IMG/VR virus record: IMGVR_UViG_3300032194_000137
Span: 1-26,695 of that record
Length of the DNA stretch: 26,695 bases
Source: a virus
Reading direction: 5' to 3' (one strand)
In this document: in pieces, positions 23,801 through 26,695 of the stretch
Numbering within the stretch: position 1 is the stretch's first letter
Layout of the letters: every line of letters begins with the position of its first letter
Program-made: the position numbers and the translations under genes
The notes under the pieces: generated by a model
What the model saw: only the letters and a program-made list of their open reading frames with translations
What the model was told of the DNA's origin: nothing
The model's database searches: none

Positions 23801-26050
23801 TGAAATAGTATTATCTTTAGCAATTTTGACTAGAGTTCCTGCTTCATCCTTGAGAGTTTCTCCAGATACAAACTTACCAAATAGTGTTTTTACAAATAAA
23901 GTTTTGTTAGTAGAATATAGTCCATTGGGACCACCTTCTATAACACCATAAGCACCACTTGTCAGACCATAAATGTATGTACCAATACCATAAGTTCCAT
24001 CAGGTGGTACATTTAGAAGTTTGATCTTTGTAAAGAACTGTGGGTCTAGATATGATAGTGCAAATTTAGCAGTGTATGCATCACCACCTTGCTCTAGAGT
24101 TCCTTTAGAAAGAACGATATCAGAATCGGAATTGAATCCAACACCTCTTTCCTGAAGATAGAAGTTACTTGGTTTTGCTGTACCGATTACGGGTGTGATG
24201 GTATCACTATAATCTACAATTCTACCAAACGCTGTAGAAGCTAGTCCTGCTTGTTCATCGCCCAATGCATCATTTTCGGTGATGAATAGTTTTCTAATTT
24301 TTCCATCTAAGGAAGTCTCATCATATTCAATGAGAAGTTTATCTAGATCATTCTTAGGACCAGCAACAGTAACCTCAAGGAATCTAGATGCTTCATCAGT
24401 TCCTGAGTTGATTAGTGGTTTGAAAACTTTAGAGTATGATAGAACTTCAAGACTTCCTACAGTGTTTGTTCCACCTCTAACTTTTACATAATAAAGTGTG
24501 GGGAATAGATTCTCTAGATTTTCTGGAACAATACTAGTAATAGGAATGGTGGCATCAATAATTTGCACAGTTATTGTCTTGATGCCAAAGTTACTATCTT
24601 TGGTTACATCATTGGAAGACTCAAAGAATTGTCCTCTTCTGCTCTTTGTTTGTCTATAGTTAGAATCTAACTCAGTTCCAGATAGACCAACATATCCATC
24701 ATTGAATGTAGAATATAAGAATACAGTTGGATATGCAGTTAGATCTGCACCTTCTTTGTTGAGAGGGACACTACCAAATACATTAGTAATGCTGAAGGTG
24801 GGGAGACCTTTTGTCTTTAGAGTTACATTGTCGCTACTAAGACTTTCTCTTGCTTTATTGATTTCGAGATACTTAGTTTCTTTGTTGACGATCTCATATC
24901 CTTTGATGTATGCTTTACCAGGACCAATACTAGCGATCATCTTTCTGGATGCTTCGCTAGCAGTCAATCCATTGTATAGATCAAATTCATCTGCAGCATA
25001 GAGACCTCTATTATTATCTCTTTGTGCATACTCTCTAATATCAATAGAGAAATCTTGTACTACATAATCACCACTTTCATCAAAAGTTCTTCTTGCAAGA
25101 GTTTGCTCTAAGATGCTATAATCTGCAGGAGATACTTTTCTCTGTACAATACCTCTGGATACAGTTAGAAGTTGAATAAAGTTTTTATCAGTAATTGCAT
25201 CGAGAGCAAATTCTTTGATCTCTAGACTAATCTTTAGTCTATGTGCTCCAGGTGCTGTGTAGTTAGAAGAACCAATTGCATTATCATATAGAGAAGCATC
25301 TTCTTCGGGAGTTACAACCTCTTCTTTGATTGTAAATCCAACTTTTGCGGAAGGTTTGTTGTAGTATTCGTCGATAACGAGGAGTTGCTCTTCGTTACGT
25401 ACAAAATAACCATTGATAAAATAGATACCTTCTTCTACCTTTACGGCAGAACCATATCCCATAGCAGGACTTTCTAGAGCAGTAACTTCTCCAGTATCTG
25501 GGTTTGTTACATTGATGCTAGTTGGAAGAACACTTCCATCAGTTCCGACGACTAGTAGAGGAGTATTTACTCCATCAACAACCTCTAGTGTTTCACCTTG
25601 GCGGAAAGTAGGTTCTGCATTAGAGTTGCCACTGTTTAGATAACTTACAAACAGAGTATCAGAAGTAGACTCGGTTGATAATTTTGCGGAGAGTACAGTT
25701 GCTAAAACACCAGAAGTTAGTCCGCGAAGTTGTTGACCAACCAACTGAGTGATGTCATATTTCTTGTATACAATATCATCTCCTTCTGAAATAGCAACTT
25801 CAGATACGGAAGATAATTTTACAAAATCTAACTTTGTATTGAGACCAACTTCTCCAGGAATAACCAACTCCCCTTGCTTGAAAGCATACTTACCAAAGCT
25901 TTCAACTTGGTTCTGAAGAATTGATTGTAGCTGAGTTAGTTCCCTACCTTGAATAGAGTAACCAGGACGGAAAAGAATCTTATAAAAATTCTTACTCGCG
26001 TCAAAGTCCTCATAATAAGGATTTACATTTAGGTTAGTCTTCTGAGGCAT
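17849..26050 (-). CDS. Giant DUF4815-type baseplate/tail structural protein, 2733 aa
   Basis: The N-terminus (NVNPYYEDFDASKNFYKILF, then QGRELTQLQSILQNQVESF) is the recognisable opening of DUF4815-family structural proteins of T4-like cyanophages. Around residue 1373 the family-typical stretch YTMKDIGKLEKRVERLEYYT appears, followed by GFFVDNFETHGIG. Around 1635 a region begins with FFARSRLIKFVVGRLKPLTK and VSVFLEGRNV, then ILPAG. Modules of the form TSxAxGxI...GxFVxGExV occur near 700-730, 1880 and 2420, and two GxGY repeats near 1960-2030. The C-terminal 110 residues (YRYKRASSQENF, then FSSFAIKIVMKGVDPAYVPK) resemble a baseplate-type end domain. It follows gp8, where T4 encodes gp9-gp12, so a peripheral baseplate role is inferred. 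The ATG at 26050 has GGCGGAG upstream and a late promoter 34 bases away. Confidence 0.93.
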   Translation of the reverse strand: MPQKTNLNVNPYYEDFDASKNFYKILFRPGYSIQGRELTQLQSILQNQVESFGKYAFKQGELVIPGEVGLNTKLDFVKLSSVSEVAISEGDDIVYKKYDITQLVGQQLRGLTSGVLATVLSAKLSTESTSDTLFVSYLNSGNSNAEPTFRQGETLEVVDGVNTPLLVVGTDGSVLPTSINVTNPDTGEVTALESPAMGYGSAVKVEEGIYFINGYFVRNEEQLLVIDEYYNKPSAKVGFTIKEEVVTPEEDASLYDNAIGSSNYTAPGAHRLKISLEIKEFALDAITDKNFIQLLTVSRGIVQRKVSPADYSILEQTLARRTFDESGDYVVQDFSIDIREYAQRDNNRGLYAADEFDLYNGLTASEASRKMIASIGPGKAYIKGYEIVNKETKYLEINKARESLSSDNVTLKTKGLPTFSITNVFGSVPLNKEGADLTAYPTVFLYSTFNDGYVGLSGTELDSNYRQTKSRRGQFFESSNDVTKDSNFGIKTITVQIIDATIPITSIVPENLENLFPTLYYVKVRGGTNTVGSLEVLSYSKVFKPLINSGTDEASRFLEVTVAGPKNDLDKLLIEYDETSLDGKIRKLFITENDALGDEQAGLASTAFGRIVDYSDTITPVIGTAKPSNFYLQERGVGFNSDSDIVLSKGTLEQGGDAYTAKFALSYLDPQFFTKIKLLNVPPDGTYGIGTYIYGLTSGAYGVIEGGPNGLYSTNKTLFVKTLFGKFVSGETLKDEAGTLVKIAKDNTISHFVVQNRGSGYPTGTRIIIDGVTYENDQFEVKIYSNAILEIDREIYNITVGDTDLLEYTKPPVVAFDTGVSQPALAAGVAPVLHRNTVTTYTPQNVKSFGCGYGSDGTNYFTADAVVDDRDLATVQSVTDFTFFGTKGTKFLESTSFSADASSIVQQGDLIQFSDASNNVIRAIVQYATTQKGSSKTRIYIDETLYDDVTSTSVVLLRPRVQNPNSGTLLFPTGSKQIQKISAGNDDTKIKYYFRRDFVTSGSSGGGTITFAAQLPFGTQRFTSFTEENYIITVLNKNSADLVENGDIVYIDPDAVTVSSATDTASGLTSGSITFELPTSYFNTNVAGVANYVAPVLKLTATLEVSNAKPRLKTAIKNKRIVIDAAGDRVVPFRGTDYDSDVIEALSFSDAYKLRYVYEGTSAQPPEIDSAGNLISGTDVTNRYTFDNGQRDTIYDVSRIVIKPGFEPAVGQLVVAFDYFEHSQGDFVTIDSYLHEAGVLEEEIPTFNSSVLGNVELKNVIDFRPKVNSSTIVAGFQDKASLEVITSNFTGAGSVVAATPAPDANLEYTFSFSQIQYLDRIDGIFLNKNGEFVVKEGNSSLNPSKPDPVKDAVALFYAYIPAYTTTSKDVRITPVEHKRYTMKDIGKLEKRVERLEYYTTLSILEQQALNMQVKDEIGMDRFKSGFFVDNFETHGIGNLVSADYKCSIDSRQSVLRPQSKEDSILLREVNTREDQRAVAGYKKTGDIVTLPYSSLKLLGNDFASKTINPNPFVVFQYVGEGSISPQIDQWYDTSLEPLVVDTNTSLYDIFIAKDDTKESLSSLYGSFIVNWVGSSPAFTTINSLGETNTGNAKASVKAASVGSSSNISPQNNDLGKGVQTKSVGESVVSTSLQFFARSRLIKFVVGRLKPLTKVSVFLEGRNVARWVNPDLRFTGIAGNSPSAFNGDLVTDENGNASGLIILPAGYAPRENATWTGDVDTVDYDENSEELRFTTGELTFRFTSSDTNADKTTVDTYAEIKYFATGILPQNPSSIVSTKPSIFKSNEGVQFVESNTDNPLRPNPLAQIFKVENFDGGVFVTGTDLYFKSKSSNIPVRVYMTNVDFDKPAKNIIPGTEKTLTPETFLKCYTSGNVLVTRGEFVVGTSSAASGPIARIIDKNGVELTPSSTGVYSLTNEQVYTLVLGNHNGRSFLQNEDLEIPSVTLANATGGTDLKLSIAKDSGKLSDIKIVDPGLNYDSAIMTIESPQLPGGSVATARVDVSGGKIYNAEVSLSGFGYTEAPSVIIKGVGNGAGGCVVETFIEIDTPAVRMGVATDFDGLTESTTPTHFAFDYPVYLENDSEYALVIETDSTDYELWTSKLGETDLSTSTVITTQPSLGSLYKSQNTENWTEDLDQDLKFSMYRAEFDISRPSELLLQNTNLGYELIDMNPFETNATSSSIATSTLFRNNNSVVKVSHRDNGFETSGKSYVFYRGATETGGVTSESLNTNLYKVSNSGIDTYNIFSETKASQSISGGGHVYATYNRKFETLYPQVHYLTVSGTKLDTSVKTTNIVPVDSSTTNYTSYSQTEYEKTFLNESHFFDNQKVIASEINETLNNLDRSLTYKMELSSTVSHLSPVIDLSSASVKTATNRIENANGQENRYGRRDQVIEFFPVYALDLSSTDNSDVYTDNLNLSIKGKTSAANGTIAKVDGNRIFVKVKTKQGFVIGEEVELSQTQNISGTVTVGSTPSLTTPVINSSTQSAAGEAITITARNTSTVENAQDDTLSYNNIITGKSIVWNRTTRQLTLRTDIRPIADDYNSRIIDNALFNRNANPSEQVADIFRVGDVIAYPNQPTDEALFMEISKVTYTNGIDFVAEDTSGNSSSVAKYVTKEVYITNPATAINVHLLANVKNIANVEVLYRYKRASSQENFEDSEWFYFNESGEPDDLVIASAENTISSVVEKQSSYQDLKYSVSGLPEFSSFAIKIVMKGVDPAYVPKIQDVRAVAAF

Positions 26051-26066
26051 CGTACTCCGCCAAATA

Positions 26067-26092
26067 CTAGTATCTAGTCTCTAGTATTTAGT
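26067..26092 (-). repeat. Imperfect 12-base direct repeat in the leader of the 2733-aa gene
   Basis: On the minus strand ACTAAATACTAG (26092-26081) and ACTAGATACTAG (26078-26067) differ at one base and are 14 bases apart. The first holds the late box CTAAATA, the second the variant CTAGATA. The second also lies in a perfect inverted repeat ACTAG-ATA-CTAGT (26078-26066). It may be a duplicated promoter element or a small leader hairpin. Confidence 0.6.
26085..26091 (-). promoter_or_regulatory. Late promoter CTAAATA for the 2733-aa gene
   Basis: CTAAATA on the minus strand, 34 bases upstream of the ATG at 26050 and just after the terminator that ends the gp8 transcript. Terminator followed by promoter marks this as a transcription-unit boundary. 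It should drive at least the 2733-, 71-, 1610- and 166-aa genes. Confidence 0.72.
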
Positions 26093-26098
26093 AGAGAT

Positions 26099-26126
26099 AA
26101 AAAAAATCCCCCCATTGCTGGAGGGA
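26099..26126 (-). terminator. Rho-independent terminator after gp8
   Basis: On the minus strand TCCCTCC (26126-26120) pairs with GGGGGGA (26113-26107) with one G-T wobble, around a six-base loop AGCAAT, followed by eight T (26106-26099). It lies 20 bases after the gp8 stop codon. Confidence 0.88.
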
Positions 26127-26146
26127 CTGTTTTTGTCTGTTTTGAA

Positions 26147-26695
26147 TCAGAATTCAATAACGAGTTTGATGTCTTCAATCTGGTCAGGAGCACGAGTGAT
26201 TAGACGACGGTTCTCAATGTAGATAACGTCACCTGAGTTGTTCTCAATCTCAGGAGCTGCTAGACCGTTGGTGAAGGTTGAACCTAGGAGAGTGTTGCTA
26301 TATCCAGTGTCAACGTTGCCAGAAGCAGCAGACTGTACACCAGAAATTGCGTTAGCACCGTTGCTCTCGAATGCTCTTACAACACCTTGATCAGTGTGAG
26401 CATCATTGGTTTGGATATACTTGAGAACACCAGCGGTAGTTGAACCACTGTCGAGTGTCCAAGAAACAACTGTGCCGTATGCAGTACCACCAGATACAGT
26501 CTGAGAAATTGCTTCGTCAGGAATGTAATCAGCAGATGCACCAGTGATCTTGACTGCCTTGAGACCCGATAGAGTATCAGAGGTTGCGAAAGTTGTGGTT
26601 CCCCAGTTGAATGGATCCTTGATAATACCGATACGACGGAAGTCGTTATCTACAGGGAAGTCACCAGAACCTTCTGCGTAGGTTAGGCGAATGTT
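26147..26695 (-). CDS. gp8: Baseplate wedge protein gp8, C-terminal part (partial)
   Basis: The reading frame is open to the right edge, so the N-terminus is outside the window; 182 residues are visible, from NIRLTYAEGSGDF to the end. The last residues, GDVIYIENRRLITRAPDQ then IEDIKLVIEF, match the T4 gp8 ending GEMIYMENRPPIIMAMDQ then TEEINILFTF. The segment FRRIGIIKDPFNWG matches T4 FRQISIITNPLEAK. Gp8 is a wedge component of the contractile-tail baseplate. Between these two conserved segments T4 has roughly 30 residues, while this protein has about 120, including a beta-rich stretch with DEAISQTVSGGTAYGTVVSW. The TGA stop is at 26149-26147. Assignment is by recall of the T4 sequence, not a search. 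Confidence 0.88.
   Translation of the reverse strand, partial: NIRLTYAEGSGDFPVDNDFRRIGIIKDPFNWGTTTFATSDTLSGLKAVKITGASADYIPDEAISQTVSGGTAYGTVVSWTLDSGSTTAGVLKYIQTNDAHTDQGVVRAFESNGANAISGVQSAASGNVDTGYSNTLLGSTFTNGLAAPEIENNSGDVIYIENRRLITRAPDQIEDIKLVIEF

Noticed and set aside
1-26695. tRNA, CRISPR array, riboswitch or host-derived metabolic gene
   Set aside because: None was seen. Coding density leaves almost no intergenic room and all repeats noticed are protein-coding or promoter-related.

Overview
The window is a late structural block of a T4-like (myovirus-type) phage, most likely a marine cyanophage of Synechococcus or Prochlorococcus. Three observations support this. The partial gene at the right edge has the C-terminal signature of T4 baseplate wedge protein gp8. 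The next gene is a giant DUF4815-type protein of the kind seen in marine T4-like cyanophages. The gene junctions carry T4-like late promoter boxes (CTAAATA or TATAAATA) instead of host-like promoters. Naming the host is inference; the window holds no host-derived metabolic gene or tRNA.

Every supported gene is on the minus strand, so transcription runs right to left. In that order they are: the gp8 C-terminus (26695-26147); a rho-independent terminator; a late promoter; a 2733-residue DUF4815-type structural protein; a 71-residue conserved coiled-coil protein; a 1610-residue fibre-like protein with a cupredoxin-like domain; a 166-residue small virion protein; a 2933-residue modular fibre-like protein; a 379-residue glycine-rich adhesin-like protein; a 180-residue Trp/Pro-rich protein; a 375-residue paralogue of the glycine-rich protein; an 86-residue six-cysteine protein; a 63-residue coiled-coil protein; and a strong terminator. 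Coding density is almost complete and no gap exceeds about 100 bases.

Gp8 lies at the baseplate periphery. The large proteins that follow it occupy the place where T4 has gp9-gp12, so this block probably builds the outer baseplate and host-contact apparatus. I read the 2733-, 1610- and 2933-residue proteins as baseplate-anchored or fibre proteins, the glycine-rich pair as candidate tip adhesins, and the small proteins as accessory or assembly factors. These roles are inferred from position and sequence texture.

The most notable points are: two glycine-rich genes sharing a gap-free core of 268 residues that is about 84% identical but with divergent N-termini; a phage virion protein with a His-Cys-His-Met set resembling a type-1 copper site, plus a second, split and degraded copy; one GxGY-type beta repeat spread across three different giant proteins; a helical Cys-containing module embedded twice in a fibre-like protein; and late promoters that overlap or abut the stop codon of the preceding gene, one of them inside a terminator loop.
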